A stretch of DNA of 64,000 nucleotides from Rhodococcus yunnanensis NBRC 103083 (GCF_001895005.1 NZ_BCXH01000004.1:310001-374000); one strand, 5' to 3'. Positions 43,826 through 52,776 are shown, counted from the first letter of the stretch. The notes: generated from the letters alone by a model not told the origin. Made by a program: numbers and translations.

Positions 43826-45043
43826 ATGATCGAAACGGCTGCGACCGGTCAGGCGATGCACGACCTGCACGCGCACCGCAGCTCGGTCGAGGCACCGCGC
43901 GTACTCAAGTTCCACGCTCCCGAGATCGTGTTCGGTCAGGATTCGCTCGGCGAAGTCGCGCATGCGGCCCTGCGCCTCGGCGCGCAGCGACCCATGGTGG
44001 TCACCGACGGCGGGCTCATCGAAGCAGGCTGGGTGGCTCAGCTGGCATTGCTGCTGGAGGAGCAGGGACTGGCGCCCACGGTATGGAACGAGCTGACCCC
44101 CAACCCCAAGGACTTCGAGATCGAAGCAGGCCACGCCGTGTACCAGGACTCCGCGTGCGACGTGCTCGTGGCGATCGGCGGCGGCTCGGTCATGGACGCA
44201 GCCAAGGGGATCGCCATCCTCGCGGGAAACGGCGGATCGATACTCGACTACGAGGGAGTGGACCGGGCGACCCGTCCCATCCCGCCGCTCGTCATGGTTC
44301 CGACCACCTCCGGCACCGGTGCCGACGTCTCGCAGTTCTGTATCGTCACCGACACCGCACGGTCGATCAAGGTCACCATTCTGGGTCGAGCGCTCGTTCC
44401 CGACATCACGGTCATCGACCCACGCCTGCTCACCACGATGCCCGACTGGCTCAATGCCGCAACAGGTCTGGATGCACTGACGCACGGGATCGAGGCTTTC
44501 GTCTCCCTCGGTCACAATCAACTCACCGACCATCACGCGCTTCGTGCAGTGACCATGGTGACCTCGCATCTCGCTCACACCATGGACGTGCCGTCGGACA
44601 TGCGGGCCAGGACGTCGATGGCGCAGGCCAGCCTGGAAGCCGGGCTCGCATTCACCAACGCCATTCTCGGTGCCACACATGCCATGAGCCACCAGGTCGG
44701 CGGCCTGCTGGATCTACCGCACGGCGTCATCAACGGTGTGCTGCTGCCGCACGTCATTCGATTCAACGCTGCCGCTGACCCGCTGCCCTACGTGGCGATC
44801 GCGACGAGCCTCGGTCTGCCGGAGGGCCGCGCGTCCGCCGACGAGGCCGCAGCCGCAGTCGCCGAACGCGTGGAACAGCTTGCGCGTCAGGTCGGAGTTC
44901 CCAAGGGACTACGTGAGATCGGCGTCAGTGCCACCGACATCGACGTACTCGCCACCAACGCATTGCGTGACGCGTGCATGTCCACCAACCCACGCCCGGC
45001 GACGCATCGCGAGATGGTCGACCTGTTCAGGATCGCGCTGTGA
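43826..45043 (+). CDS. Iron-containing alcohol dehydrogenase, likely mycofactocin-linked
   Basis: A 405-residue group III (iron-type) alcohol dehydrogenase. The nucleotide motif is AIGGGSVMDAAKGIA; metal ligands are the Asp/His in GLDALTHGIEAF and the His residues in ATHAMSHQVGGLLDLPHG. It is the first gene of an operon with a GAF histidine kinase and a response regulator, next to an mftM-like gene and the mycofactocin cluster. This resembles the M. smegmatis locus of the NDMA-dependent methanol/propanediol dehydrogenases (Mno) with MnoS and MnoR, so it is a good candidate mycofactocin-dependent enzyme with a non-exchangeable nicotinamide. Confidence 0.88.
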   Translation: MIETAATGQAMHDLHAHRSSVEAPRVLKFHAPEIVFGQDSLGEVAHAALRLGAQRPMVVTDGGLIEAGWVAQLALLLEEQGLAPTVWNELTPNPKDFEIEAGHAVYQDSACDVLVAIGGGSVMDAAKGIAILAGNGGSILDYEGVDRATRPIPPLVMVPTTSGTGADVSQFCIVTDTARSIKVTILGRALVPDITVIDPRLLTTMPDWLNAATGLDALTHGIEAFVSLGHNQLTDHHALRAVTMVTSHLAHTMDVPSDMRARTSMAQASLEAGLAFTNAILGATHAMSHQVGGLLDLPHGVINGVLLPHVIRFNAAADPLPYVAIATSLGLPEGRASADEAAAAVAERVEQLARQVGVPKGLREIGVSATDIDVLATNALRDACMSTNPRPATHREMVDLFRIAL

Positions 45044-46386
45044 CCGCCTCGCAGCCGGACCTGTCACTGCTCACCGGACTGCGGTCCGGGAAAGGGTCGT
45101 TCTACCCGCAGTATCGCGGCGCCGCCGAGCGTCTCGAACGCGTCGTGCATGCGCTGGAACTGATTTCGCGCGCGCTGGTCCGTACCGTCGACGGTCCGGA
45201 GACACTGATCTGCGCGGTGGCAGAGGCCGCCCGCGCGCATCTGAGCGCCCAATGGGTGGTCTTCGCTCTGGCCGACGGCGCACTGCCCGACGCCGGACCC
45301 CGCCGCCTCGTGCTCGGACCCGACGCAACACCGTTTCTGGTCGACAACGTCGAGGGGCCGCCGTTACCCGACGACGTCGTGGAGTGTCTCGAATCGATTC
45401 GTCTCGCGACTATCGGCGACGGCCGCGCCCCGGTCATCGCGACGCATCACGCGTTCGTGCCCATCGCACTCGACGGCGGTGTTGTCGGCGCGTTCGCTGC
45501 CTGGACGCCGAAACACCGGGTACTCGACGGCACCGACTCTGCCGTGCTCAGTATTCTGGCGAGCCAGACGGCGGTGGCGCTGCAGAACTCGGCGCTCTAC
45601 CAGAGTAGGCGGATGTTGCTCGAGCGCACCGAGAATGCGTATGCGGAAGCGCACCGCACAGCTGCCGACCTTGCAGTCCGCAACGCCGAGCTCGAAGCGA
45701 CGCAGCGTCAACTCGGCGCCGCGCACCGTCACCAAGTTCTCGACGACGAACGTCACCGAATCGCACGAGAGCTGCACGACAGTGTCACGCAGGCCGTGCT
45801 GTCGGCGGGAATGCAGATCGAGGTGTGCCTGGGCGAGGTTCCCACCGAAGAACGGCGTGAACGTCTGCATCTCGCCAAGGAACTGACGCGCCGGGCCGTC
45901 GAGCAACTGAGGTCGGCGATCTACGCACTCAACCATGCCCAGGATGCCGACCGCACGTCACTGCCGGAGATGTTGGAACAGCTGTCGGTGGTGCACATGC
46001 CGGACGAGCTGAAGGTCTCGCTTCGGATCGAAGGGACACCGGTGGAGCTGAGCAGCAAATGCGAACACGACCTGCTGCGTATCGCCGGAGAAGCATTGTT
46101 CAACACGGCAGTTCATGCGAGCGCCAAGCGGGCGATCCTGCGGCTCGCGTACCACCAACGCTACGTGCAGCTGTCCATCGCGGACGACGGAACCGGCGAT
46201 CCGTCCCATCTTCGGTTGATGTGGAAGATGGCGGAGACCGGCGATGTCGACGGTAGACATCGAGGGCTCGCCAACATGGCGGCTCGTGCCCGCGAGCACG
46301 GTGGCTCGCTCGTGATCCGGAAAGCCAGAATCGGCGGAGTGCGCATCTCGGTGCGCATCCCCGCCCAGGAAAGTGAGCAGTCATGA
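45040..46386 (+). CDS. GAF-domain sensor histidine kinase (MnoS-like)
   Basis: A 448-residue kinase. The GTG at 45040 overlaps the dehydrogenase stop (GTGA). Residues about 40-200 form a GAF domain, followed by a coiled coil (ERTENAYAEAHRTAADLAVRNAELE) and a HisKA_3 dimerisation domain with the phosphorylated His in RELHDSVTQAV. The HATPase domain follows (CEHDLLRIAGEALFNTAVHASAK). No membrane segment, so it senses a cytoplasmic signal, probably an alcohol, aldehyde or redox state. It overlaps its response regulator by ATGA. Confidence 0.88.
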   Translation: MTASQPDLSLLTGLRSGKGSFYPQYRGAAERLERVVHALELISRALVRTVDGPETLICAVAEAARAHLSAQWVVFALADGALPDAGPRRLVLGPDATPFLVDNVEGPPLPDDVVECLESIRLATIGDGRAPVIATHHAFVPIALDGGVVGAFAAWTPKHRVLDGTDSAVLSILASQTAVALQNSALYQSRRMLLERTENAYAEAHRTAADLAVRNAELEATQRQLGAAHRHQVLDDERHRIARELHDSVTQAVLSAGMQIEVCLGEVPTEERRERLHLAKELTRRAVEQLRSAIYALNHAQDADRTSLPEMLEQLSVVHMPDELKVSLRIEGTPVELSSKCEHDLLRIAGEALFNTAVHASAKRAILRLAYHQRYVQLSIADDGTGDPSHLRLMWKMAETGDVDGRHRGLANMAARAREHGGSLVIRKARIGGVRISVRIPAQESEQS

Positions 46387-47033
46387 CCGTGACCACGGCA
46401 GTGGTTCGTATCGTCCTCGTCGACGATCACGCGATCCTCAGAGACGGATTGAAATCGGTGCTCGAGCGTGAGTCCGATCTGACGGTCGTGGGTGAGGCAT
46501 CGTCTCGCGGGGAAGGGCTAGAGGTGGTCGAGCGGGTCAAGCCCGATATCGTGCTGATGGACCTGAAGCTTTCCGCCAGTTCCGATTACGAGGGGTTGGC
46601 CCTGTGCGCGCAGCTCTCCGGTGCGCACCCGGGGATCGGATTGCTGGTGTTGACAACGTTTCTCGACGATCGACTCGTCGTCGAAGCGGTCCACGCGGGA
46701 GCGCGAGGCTACGTGGTCAAGGACGTGGACACTACCGAACTGGTCCGCGCGATCAGAGCGGTGTCGCGAGGTGAGAGCGCGTTCGACTCCCGCAGCGCGT
46801 CGGCGGTGATTCGTTCGCTCAACGGACAGGGTTCGACCATAGAGCGCCTCACCGACCGCGAGTTGGAGGTCCTTCGCCTCCTGGCAACAGGGTTGTCCAA
46901 CAACAAGATCGGAACCAAGCTGTTCATCTCGGCGACGACGGTCAAATTCCATGTCAGCAACATCATGCGCAAGCTCGGAGTGAGCCGCCGCGCGGAAGCG
47001 GTCTACGCAGCCAGCAAACAAGGGCTCATCTAG
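46383..47033 (+). CDS. LuxR-type response regulator (MnoR-like)
   Basis: A 216-residue NarL/FixJ-type regulator. The receiver domain has the acidic pocket VDDHAILRDGL and the phosphate-accepting Asp in VLMDLKL. The C-terminal LuxR helix-turn-helix is LTDRELEVLRLLATGLSNNKIGTKLFIS. It is coupled to the kinase at 45040-46386 and probably activates the upstream alcohol dehydrogenase promoter and perhaps the mycofactocin genes. Confidence 0.9.
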   Translation: MTVTTAVVRIVLVDDHAILRDGLKSVLERESDLTVVGEASSRGEGLEVVERVKPDIVLMDLKLSASSDYEGLALCAQLSGAHPGIGLLVLTTFLDDRLVVEAVHAGARGYVVKDVDTTELVRAIRAVSRGESAFDSRSASAVIRSLNGQGSTIERLTDRELEVLRLLATGLSNNKIGTKLFISATTVKFHVSNIMRKLGVSRRAEAVYAASKQGLI

Positions 47034-47096
47034 TCGGGGCCGCTGTCTTCGGACTCGGGGCCGCTGTCTTCGGACTCGGGGGCACTGTCTTCAGAC
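47034..47096. repeat. 21-bp tandem repeat, three units
   Basis: Two identical 21-base units (47034-47054 and 47055-47075, beginning TCGGGGCCGCTGTC) and a third with three changes (47076-47096). They fill the gap between the response regulator stop and the convergent methyltransferase gene and run six bases into its 3' end. No hairpin is formed. Confidence 0.85.
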
Positions 47097-47915
47097 GGCG
47101 CTGAGTACGTCGCTCGTGTCCAGGACGAGCCAGCCGCCGTGAAACTCGTCGACCTCGTACGGCACGCCGATCTGCTCGCCCATGCTACGCAGTGCAGCGA
47201 TGTCGAATGTCCTGATGTGCCCGTGGCACGACGTGGCTTCGGTTTCGAACGGTACGGCGACGACCACCCGTCTGCGCGCGATCCGAAGTGCCTCTCCGAG
47301 AATGCGATCACCGACCTCCTGGTCGACGTGCTCGAGCAGATGCAGCGCGGTGACGGTGTCGACGCTGTTGTCGGCGACGGGAACTCCAGCGGCGTCACAG
47401 GTGATGACGCCGAGACTCACGCCGAGGCGAGGTGCAACGGTGCCGAGCAATCGCATGGTGCCCGCCGACAGGTCCGTCGCGGTCACGTCGTATCCCCGCG
47501 AGGCAAGGCGGAGAGGAAAGAAGCCGAAACACGATCCGAGGTCGAGAACAGAGCCTTCCACGAGCGACTCGGCGCGTTGGTGAACGGCCGCGAAATCGGC
47601 GCGGCCGCTCAGCAGTTCGTCGAGCGAGTTGCGGTAGTACGTAGCCCAGGCTTCGATGGGCTCGTCGACAGTGGATCGAACCAGGCCGACCATGACGAGT
47701 TCGAATTCCCGTTGGGACAGCGCGAAGTCGGTGATCTGCGCGACCAGCCGCTCACCGATGTGCGACGACGTCAAGCCGTGGCGAACCACTAGGTCGCCGC
47801 CGGAACGCTCGATGTCCACCGCACCGAATTCCATCGAGTCGGAGCGTACGACCGTCGTGTTCTCATGGGTCCACCGTCCGGTAGCAGCGGGCGCGAGTGC
47901 ATCGAGTTCGGTCAT
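47091..47915 (-). CDS. mftM: SAM methyltransferase, MftM-like
   Basis: A 274-residue class I methyltransferase. The start at 47915 (MTELDALAPAATG) excludes an antisense extension. The SAM site is VLDLGSCFGFFPLRLASRGYDV, followed by VTALHLLEHVD. In M. smegmatis the mycofactocin oligosaccharide 2-O-methyltransferase MftM is encoded beside the Mno two-component genes and close to mft; this gene has the same neighbours, lying between the response regulator and mftR. The conclusion rests on synteny and size, since class I motifs alone do not fix the acceptor. It ends within a 21-base tandem repeat. Confidence 0.75.
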   Translation of the reverse strand: MTELDALAPAATGRWTHENTTVVRSDSMEFGAVDIERSGGDLVVRHGLTSSHIGERLVAQITDFALSQREFELVMVGLVRSTVDEPIEAWATYYRNSLDELLSGRADFAAVHQRAESLVEGSVLDLGSCFGFFPLRLASRGYDVTATDLSAGTMRLLGTVAPRLGVSLGVITCDAAGVPVADNSVDTVTALHLLEHVDQEVGDRILGEALRIARRRVVVAVPFETEATSCHGHIRTFDIAALRSMGEQIGVPYEVDEFHGGWLVLDTSDVLSAV

Positions 47916-47946
47916 GTCGTTTCTCTCGAGTTTCTTTCGAATCGGG

Positions 47947-48579
47947 TCATTTCGGCAGGCTGCACTCCTGCTGCAGTCCGAAGCGGTCGACTCCGGAATA
48001 GAGTGCGATGGTGCCCTCGGACAGCAGTTCGGCGAGGTCGAGGTTCTCGTCGGTGAGCCACTGCTCGTAGGCAGACATTGCCACACCGAGCACCATCCAG
48101 CCAACGGTACGCGGGAAATGGTCGTCCGGGGTCGAATCCGTCCGAGTGGCTACGTATTCGGCGATCACGCCGCGCCAGCCCTCGTACATCAACATCGAGT
48201 AGCCCTGCAGCGCGGGATTGTGGAGAATCAAGGCCATCCGTTGACGGTGTACCGGCTTCTCGTCCTCCGGGAAAGTGTTGAACTGCAACAACGCCGACCG
48301 AATTCCATCGGCGAGTGAGATGTCGGCAGGGAGTCCGGACAGTAGCGCGCGCAACGCGGTGAGCTGCTCGTCGAAGTCGCCCCATGGCACCGCATTCTTC
48401 GAGGGGAAGTACCGAAAGAACGTTCGGCGAGCTATGCCGGCCGCTTCGGCGATCTCGTCGACACTGGTCGCGTCGAAACCCTGCCGCGCGAAGAGTTCGA
48501 TGCCGATGTCACTGATCTGGCCCCTCGTCGTGGACGGGCGACGACCTACCCGGCTGGACGGTTTCGCTCCGCGGCCCAT
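47947..48579 (-). CDS. mftR: Mycofactocin system TetR regulator
   Basis: A 210-residue TetR protein. The DNA-binding part, RGQISDIGIELFARQGFDATSVDEIAEAAGIARRTFFRYFPSK (residues about 19-61), is typical of MftR, as is GDFDEQLTALRALL just after it. It is divergent to mftA with a 116-base gap and is the usual repressor of the mft operon; the M. smegmatis homologue responds to long-chain acyl-CoA. The mftM-like gene follows 31 bases downstream on the same strand, so both may be co-transcribed. Confidence 0.9.
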   Translation of the reverse strand: MGRGAKPSSRVGRRPSTTRGQISDIGIELFARQGFDATSVDEIAEAAGIARRTFFRYFPSKNAVPWGDFDEQLTALRALLSGLPADISLADGIRSALLQFNTFPEDEKPVHRQRMALILHNPALQGYSMLMYEGWRGVIAEYVATRTDSTPDDHFPRTVGWMVLGVAMSAYEQWLTDENLDLAELLSEGTIALYSGVDRFGLQQECSLPK

Positions 48580-48626
48580 AAATTTCTCCCCGAATCTCTG
48601 TCATTGTGCACTCGATGCCATTATTG

Positions 48627-48636
48627 TGGTGAACCA
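48627..48636. promoter_or_regulatory. Possible MftR operator core
   Basis: TGGTGAACCA (TGGT-GA-ACCA) is the best dyad in the gap between mftR and mftA, lying 60 bases before mftA. It is short, and flanking symmetry is poor, so this is only a hint of where MftR might bind. Confidence 0.3.
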
Positions 48637-48695
48637 AGTCACTGTCGCCCCTGATCGTGACGGACCGAATGATTCTTTCCGATGGAGGTAGCCCC

Positions 48696-48809
48696 ATGTC
48701 CCAGAACCCCAAGACCGATGTCGTCAATGCGGCAGTAGTCGAGTCCGACCTGGTCGAAGAGTCCCTGGTGGAAGAGGTTTCCATCGACGGCATGTGCGGC
48801 GTCTACTGA
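48696..48809 (+). CDS. mftA: Mycofactocin precursor peptide
   Basis: A 37-residue peptide, too short for most gene finders. The leader is acidic and helical (ESDLVEESLVEEVS), and it ends in the invariant core IDGMCGVY. MftC decarboxylates the last tyrosine and crosslinks it to the preceding valine; MftE then frees the modified Val-Tyr pair. TGGAGG lies eight bases before the ATG. mftB begins four bases after the stop. The core is fully conserved, so the system should be functional. Confidence 0.97.
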   Translation: MSQNPKTDVVNAAVVESDLVEESLVEEVSIDGMCGVY

Positions 48810-48813
48810 CGTC

Positions 48814-49104
48814 ATGTCCGCACCCGTGAAGCAAGACACTGTGCTCGATCTCGATGCTCGGTGGGCTCTTCACCCGCAGGTGGCGCTGCGTCCCGAGTCT
48901 TTCGGGGCGCTGCTCTACCACTTCGGGACACGTAAGCTCTCCTTCCTCAAGAACCGAACGATCGTAGCGATCATCGAGTCCTTTCCCGAGCATCCCGACA
49001 TGCGCTCGGCCATCGCTGCAGCAGGCATCGACGAATCCGGCATGGCCCTGTACGTGAAAGCCCTGGCCACGCTCGCCGACTCACGCATGATTCACCGACT
49101 CTGA
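48814..49104 (+). CDS. mftB: Mycofactocin peptide chaperone (RRE protein)
   Basis: A 96-residue PqqD-like RiPP recognition element. It holds the MftA leader and presents it to the radical SAM enzyme. DTVLDLDARWALHPQVALRPESFGALLYHFGTRKLSFLKNRT is the conserved region, with the FGTRKLSFLK turn particular to MftB. It starts four bases after mftA and 77 bases before mftC, in the standard order. Confidence 0.95.
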   Translation: MSAPVKQDTVLDLDARWALHPQVALRPESFGALLYHFGTRKLSFLKNRTIVAIIESFPEHPDMRSAIAAAGIDESGMALYVKALATLADSRMIHRL

Positions 49105-49181
49105 CTTCTTTTCGACACACCCGACGCACCCGACGCAGCCCCGTCGGCCGTCACCTCGACCTGTGAAGAGGACGAAAGCCC

Positions 49182-50414
49182 ATGACCTCCATGCTCGAAA
49201 GGCCAGCACCACCGCCCGCGGTCGGCAAGCTGGTCGATCAGTTCGAACTCGGACTCGACGCCCCGATCTGCCTGACCTGGGAATTGACCTACGCATGCAA
49301 TCTCTCGTGCGTGCACTGCCTCTCCTCTTCGGGCAGACGTGACCCGCGTGAGCTGAGCACCGAGCAGTGCAAGTCGATCATCGACGAACTGCAGAAGATG
49401 CAGGTGTTCTACGTCAACATCGGTGGCGGTGAGCCGACGGTGCGCTCGGACTTCTGGGAGCTCGTGGACTACGCGACTGCTCACCAGGTCGGCGTCAAGT
49501 TCTCCACCAACGGTGTGAAGATCGACAAGAAGGTCGCTGCCCGTCTGGCTGCGTCCGACTACGTCGACGTGCAGATCTCCATCGACGGAGCAACGGCCGA
49601 GGTCAACGACGCGGTACGCGGTCCGGGCTCGTTCGACATGGCGGTCCGCGCGCTCGAGAACCTGCGCGACGCGGGGTTCAAGGATGCGAAGATCTCCGTC
49701 GTCGTCACCCGGCACAATGTCAGCCAGCTCGACGAGTTCAAGGCTCTCGCCGACACATACGGTGCGACGCTTCGGATCACCCGTCTTCGCCCGTCCGGCC
49801 GCGGCGCCGACGTGTGGGACGACCTGCATCCCACTGCTGGTCAGCAGCGTGAGCTCTACAACTGGCTCGTCGCCAACGGCGAAGGCGTCCTGACCGGCGA
49901 CTCCTTCTTCCATCTGTCCGCATTCGGTGACGCCCTCCCGGGGCTGAACCTGTGCGGCGCCGGCCGCGTCGTCTGCCTGATCGACCCCATCGGCGACGTC
50001 TACGCGTGCCCCTTCGCCATCCACGAGCAGTTCCTGGCAGGCAACATCGTCAGGGATGCAAAAGACGGCATGGGCGGATTCCAGAGCGTCTGGCAGACAT
50101 CGGAGTTGTTCCAGGAACTGCGCTCGCCGCAGACCTCGGGCGCGTGCACCAAGTGCTCGCACTTCGATGCGTGCCGCGGCGGCTGCATGGCAGCCAAGTT
50201 CTTCACCGGCCTCCCCATGGACGGTCCGGATCCCGAATGCGTCATCGGTAACGGTGAATTGGCGTTGGCTGCGGCGGGGGAGATCCCCAAGTCGAGCGTC
50301 GACCATTCTCGTACCGGGCAGCGCAAGACACCCAGAAAGTCGGTTCCGCTCACATTGATGATGCGTCCGCCGGCGAAGATCTGCGACGAGAACCCGCTCG
50401 CAGGAATGGAATAG
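49182..50414 (+). CDS. mftC: Mycofactocin radical SAM maturase
   Basis: A 410-residue radical SAM/SPASM enzyme. The CxxxCxxC cluster site is CNLSCVHC at residues 39-46, and the glycine-rich NIGGGEPT follows. The C-terminal SPASM domain has two auxiliary-cluster cysteine sets (CGAGRVVC...YACPF and CTKCSHFDACRGGCMAAKF...DPEC). It decarboxylates the C-terminal tyrosine of MftA and forms the carbon-carbon bond to valine. It starts 77 bases after mftB and ends 14 bases before the first mftD. Confidence 0.97.
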   Translation: MTSMLERPAPPPAVGKLVDQFELGLDAPICLTWELTYACNLSCVHCLSSSGRRDPRELSTEQCKSIIDELQKMQVFYVNIGGGEPTVRSDFWELVDYATAHQVGVKFSTNGVKIDKKVAARLAASDYVDVQISIDGATAEVNDAVRGPGSFDMAVRALENLRDAGFKDAKISVVVTRHNVSQLDEFKALADTYGATLRITRLRPSGRGADVWDDLHPTAGQQRELYNWLVANGEGVLTGDSFFHLSAFGDALPGLNLCGAGRVVCLIDPIGDVYACPFAIHEQFLAGNIVRDAKDGMGGFQSVWQTSELFQELRSPQTSGACTKCSHFDACRGGCMAAKFFTGLPMDGPDPECVIGNGELALAAAGEIPKSSVDHSRTGQRKTPRKSVPLTLMMRPPAKICDENPLAGME

Positions 50415-50428
50415 GAAGCAAATCAGCT

Positions 50429-51604
50429 ATGGCCAAGAGTGCGTGGTTCGAGACCGTTGCCGAAGCGCAGCGGCGTGCCAAGAAGCGCCTACCGAAGTCC
50501 GTGTACGCCGCGCTGGTGGCCGGTTCGGAGCGTGGCATCACCGTCGATGACAACATGGCGGCATTCGGCGAACTAGGCTTCGCCCCACACGTCGCCGGAC
50601 TGTCGGACAAGCGTGATCTGTCGACAACGGTCATGGGACAACCACTCTCGTTCCCGGTCATGATCTCGCCGACGGGTGTGCAGGCCGTGCACCCGGACGG
50701 CGAGGTCGCGGTGGCCAGAGCCGCGGCGGCGCGAGGAATTCCCGTCGGGTTGTCCTCGTTCGCCAGCAAATCCATCGAGGAGGTAGCGGCCGTCAATCCG
50801 CAGACCTTCTTCCAGATGTACTGGGTGGGTTCGCGGGAGGTACTGCTGCAGCGCATGGAACGTGCTCGCGCCGCAGGTGCCGTCGGGCTCATCATGACGC
50901 TCGACTGGTCCTTCTCCAACGGACGAGATTGGGGCAGCCCGTCCATCCCGGAGAAGCTGGATCTCAAGGCGATGGCCCAGTTCGCTCCCGAGGGCATCAC
51001 TCGCCCGAAATGGTTGTGGGAGTTCGCCAAATCCGGCAAGTTGCCCGATCTGTCCACACCGAACCTCACCGCACCGGGCGGCGTCGCGCCGACGTTCTTC
51101 GGTGCCTACGGCGAATGGATGGGCACTCCGCTCCCGACGTGGGAGGACGTTGCGTGGCTGCGCGAGCAGTGGGGCGGTCCGTTCATGCTCAAGGGCGTCA
51201 TGCGCGTCGACGACGCCAAGAAGGCTGTCGACGCCGGTGTCACCGCGATTTCGGTGTCCAATCACGGCGGCAACAACCTCGACGGCACCCCGGCACCGAT
51301 CCGTGCGCTTCCCGCCATTGCCGAAGCCGTCGGCGACCAGATCGAGATCACCCTCGACGGCGGTGTCCGTCGCGGTAGCGATGTCGTCAAGGCACTCGCT
51401 CTCGGTGCACGTGCCGTCCTGATCGGCCGTGCGTACCTGTGGGGTCTTTCGGCCAACGGCCAGGCCGGGGTCGAGAACGTCCTCGACATTCTGCGCGGCG
51501 GGGTCGACTCCGCGGTCCTCGGTCTCGGCCACACGTCGGTGCACGATCTGTCGCCGTCGGATGTCGTCATGCCGCTGGGATTCGATCGGAAACTCGGCGT
51601 CTGA
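50429..51604 (+). CDS. mftD: Mycofactocin biosynthesis FMN-dependent deaminase, copy 1
   Basis: A 391-codon alpha-hydroxy-acid-oxidase-family flavoprotein (390 residues). SNHGGNNLDGTP, LDGGVRRGSDVVKALALGARAVLIGRAYLWGL and the active-site histidine in the first motif are typical. It oxidatively deaminates the AHDP intermediate made by MftE to give pre-mycofactocin, the redox-active alpha-keto amide. The ATG has AGGAAG upstream, 14 bases after mftC. A second, closely similar copy follows with a four-base overlap. Confidence 0.95.
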   Translation: MAKSAWFETVAEAQRRAKKRLPKSVYAALVAGSERGITVDDNMAAFGELGFAPHVAGLSDKRDLSTTVMGQPLSFPVMISPTGVQAVHPDGEVAVARAAAARGIPVGLSSFASKSIEEVAAVNPQTFFQMYWVGSREVLLQRMERARAAGAVGLIMTLDWSFSNGRDWGSPSIPEKLDLKAMAQFAPEGITRPKWLWEFAKSGKLPDLSTPNLTAPGGVAPTFFGAYGEWMGTPLPTWEDVAWLREQWGGPFMLKGVMRVDDAKKAVDAGVTAISVSNHGGNNLDGTPAPIRALPAIAEAVGDQIEITLDGGVRRGSDVVKALALGARAVLIGRAYLWGLSANGQAGVENVLDILRGGVDSAVLGLGHTSVHDLSPSDVVMPLGFDRKLGV

Positions 51605-52776
51605 ACGAGAACGGGTGGTTCGAGACCGTCGCAGAAGCCCAGCGGCGGGCGAAGAAGCGGTTGCCGCGGTCCGTGTACGCCGCATTGCTCGCGGGCTCGG
51701 AACGCGGCATCACCGTCGACGACAACACGGCGGCGTTCGGTGAACTCGGTTTCGCTCCGCACGTCGCCGGATTGTCGGACAAGCGTGATCTGGCGACAAC
51801 GCTGATGGGGCAACCGCTGTCGTTTCCGGTGATGATCTCGCCGACCGGTGTGCAGGCCGTGCACCCGGACGGCGAGGTCGCCGTGGCACGGGCCGCGGCC
51901 GCGCGCGGCATCTCGATGGGTCTCTCGCTGTTCGCGAGCAAGCCCATCGAGGAGGTCGTCGCCGCCAATCCACAAACGTTCTTTCAGCTGCACTGGGTCG
52001 GTTCCCGCGAGGTCATGCTGGATCTGCTGGCCCGTGCCCGCGGCGGAGGGGCGGTCGGGCTGATACTGACGATGGACTGGTCGTTCTCGGAAGGTCGTGA
52101 CTGGGGAAGTCCGGCGATTCCGGAGACAGTCGATCTGCGAACCATGGTTCGGTTCGCGCCCGAGGCGCTGACCAGACTGAAGTGGTTGTGGCAGTTCGCG
52201 GGGTCCGGCTCGATCCCCGATCTGACAGCACCGAATCTGGCGCCCGCCGGGGGCCGCGCTCCGACATTCTTCGGTGCGTACCGCGAGTGGATGGCAACGC
52301 CGTTGCCGAGCTGGGAGGACATCGCCTGGCTGCGTGAGCAGTGGGGCGGGGAGTTCATGCTGAAAGGAATCTCGCGTATCGACGACGCCAGGAAGGCCGT
52401 CGACGCAGGAGTCACCGCGGTGTCGGTGTCCAATCACGGCGGCAACAACCTCGACGGAACGCCTGCGTCCATCCGGCTGCTTGCTGCCGTCGTGGACGCG
52501 GTGGGCGATCGGATCGAGATCACCCTCGACGGCGGGATCCGTCGCGGTAGTGATGTCGCGAAAGCTCTGGCACTCGGTGCCCGCGCTGTTCTGATCGGCC
52601 GCGCGTACCTGTGGGGTCTTGCGGCAGGCGGTCAAGCCGGGGTCGAGAACGTTCTCGACATACTGCGCGGTGGCCTCGATTCCGCGGTGCTCGGACTCGG
52701 TCGTTCGTCGGTGGGTGAGCTGACCCGATCCGACCTCGTGATCCCGCCCGATTTCGAACGGGCAGCCGGGTACTGA
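51601..52776 (+). CDS. mftD2: Second mftD copy with apparent CTG start
   Basis: A paralogue of the gene before it, clearly the same family (WFETVAEAQRRAKKRLP, SNHGGNNLDGTPASIR, LDGGIRRGSDVAKALALGARAVLIGRAYLWGL). No ATG, GTG or TTG occurs at its N-terminus. A CTG at 51601 aligns exactly with the ATG of copy 1 (both five residues before the shared WFETVAEA), gives the identical length of 1176 bases, and overlaps the copy 1 stop as CTGA. The nearest canonical start upstream (51439) would add 54 residues read out of frame through copy 1. Catalytic motifs are intact. Low but coupled expression, or substrate divergence, is possible. Confidence 0.85.
   Translation: MNENGWFETVAEAQRRAKKRLPRSVYAALLAGSERGITVDDNTAAFGELGFAPHVAGLSDKRDLATTLMGQPLSFPVMISPTGVQAVHPDGEVAVARAAAARGISMGLSLFASKPIEEVVAANPQTFFQLHWVGSREVMLDLLARARGGGAVGLILTMDWSFSEGRDWGSPAIPETVDLRTMVRFAPEALTRLKWLWQFAGSGSIPDLTAPNLAPAGGRAPTFFGAYREWMATPLPSWEDIAWLREQWGGEFMLKGISRIDDARKAVDAGVTAVSVSNHGGNNLDGTPASIRLLAAVVDAVGDRIEITLDGGIRRGSDVAKALALGARAVLIGRAYLWGLAAGGQAGVENVLDILRGGLDSAVLGLGRSSVGELTRSDLVIPPDFERAAGY

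Noticed and set aside
47030-47398. Minus-strand frame encoding an acidic SED/GP repeat tail at the 21-base repeats
   Set aside because: It is out of frame with the methyltransferase, and its N-terminal part is a shadow; the repeat itself is reported separately.
51439-51604. GTG at 51439 as the start of the second mftD
   Set aside because: It would add 54 residues of out-of-frame copy 1 sequence (Arg/Gly-rich) and break the exact length match with copy 1.
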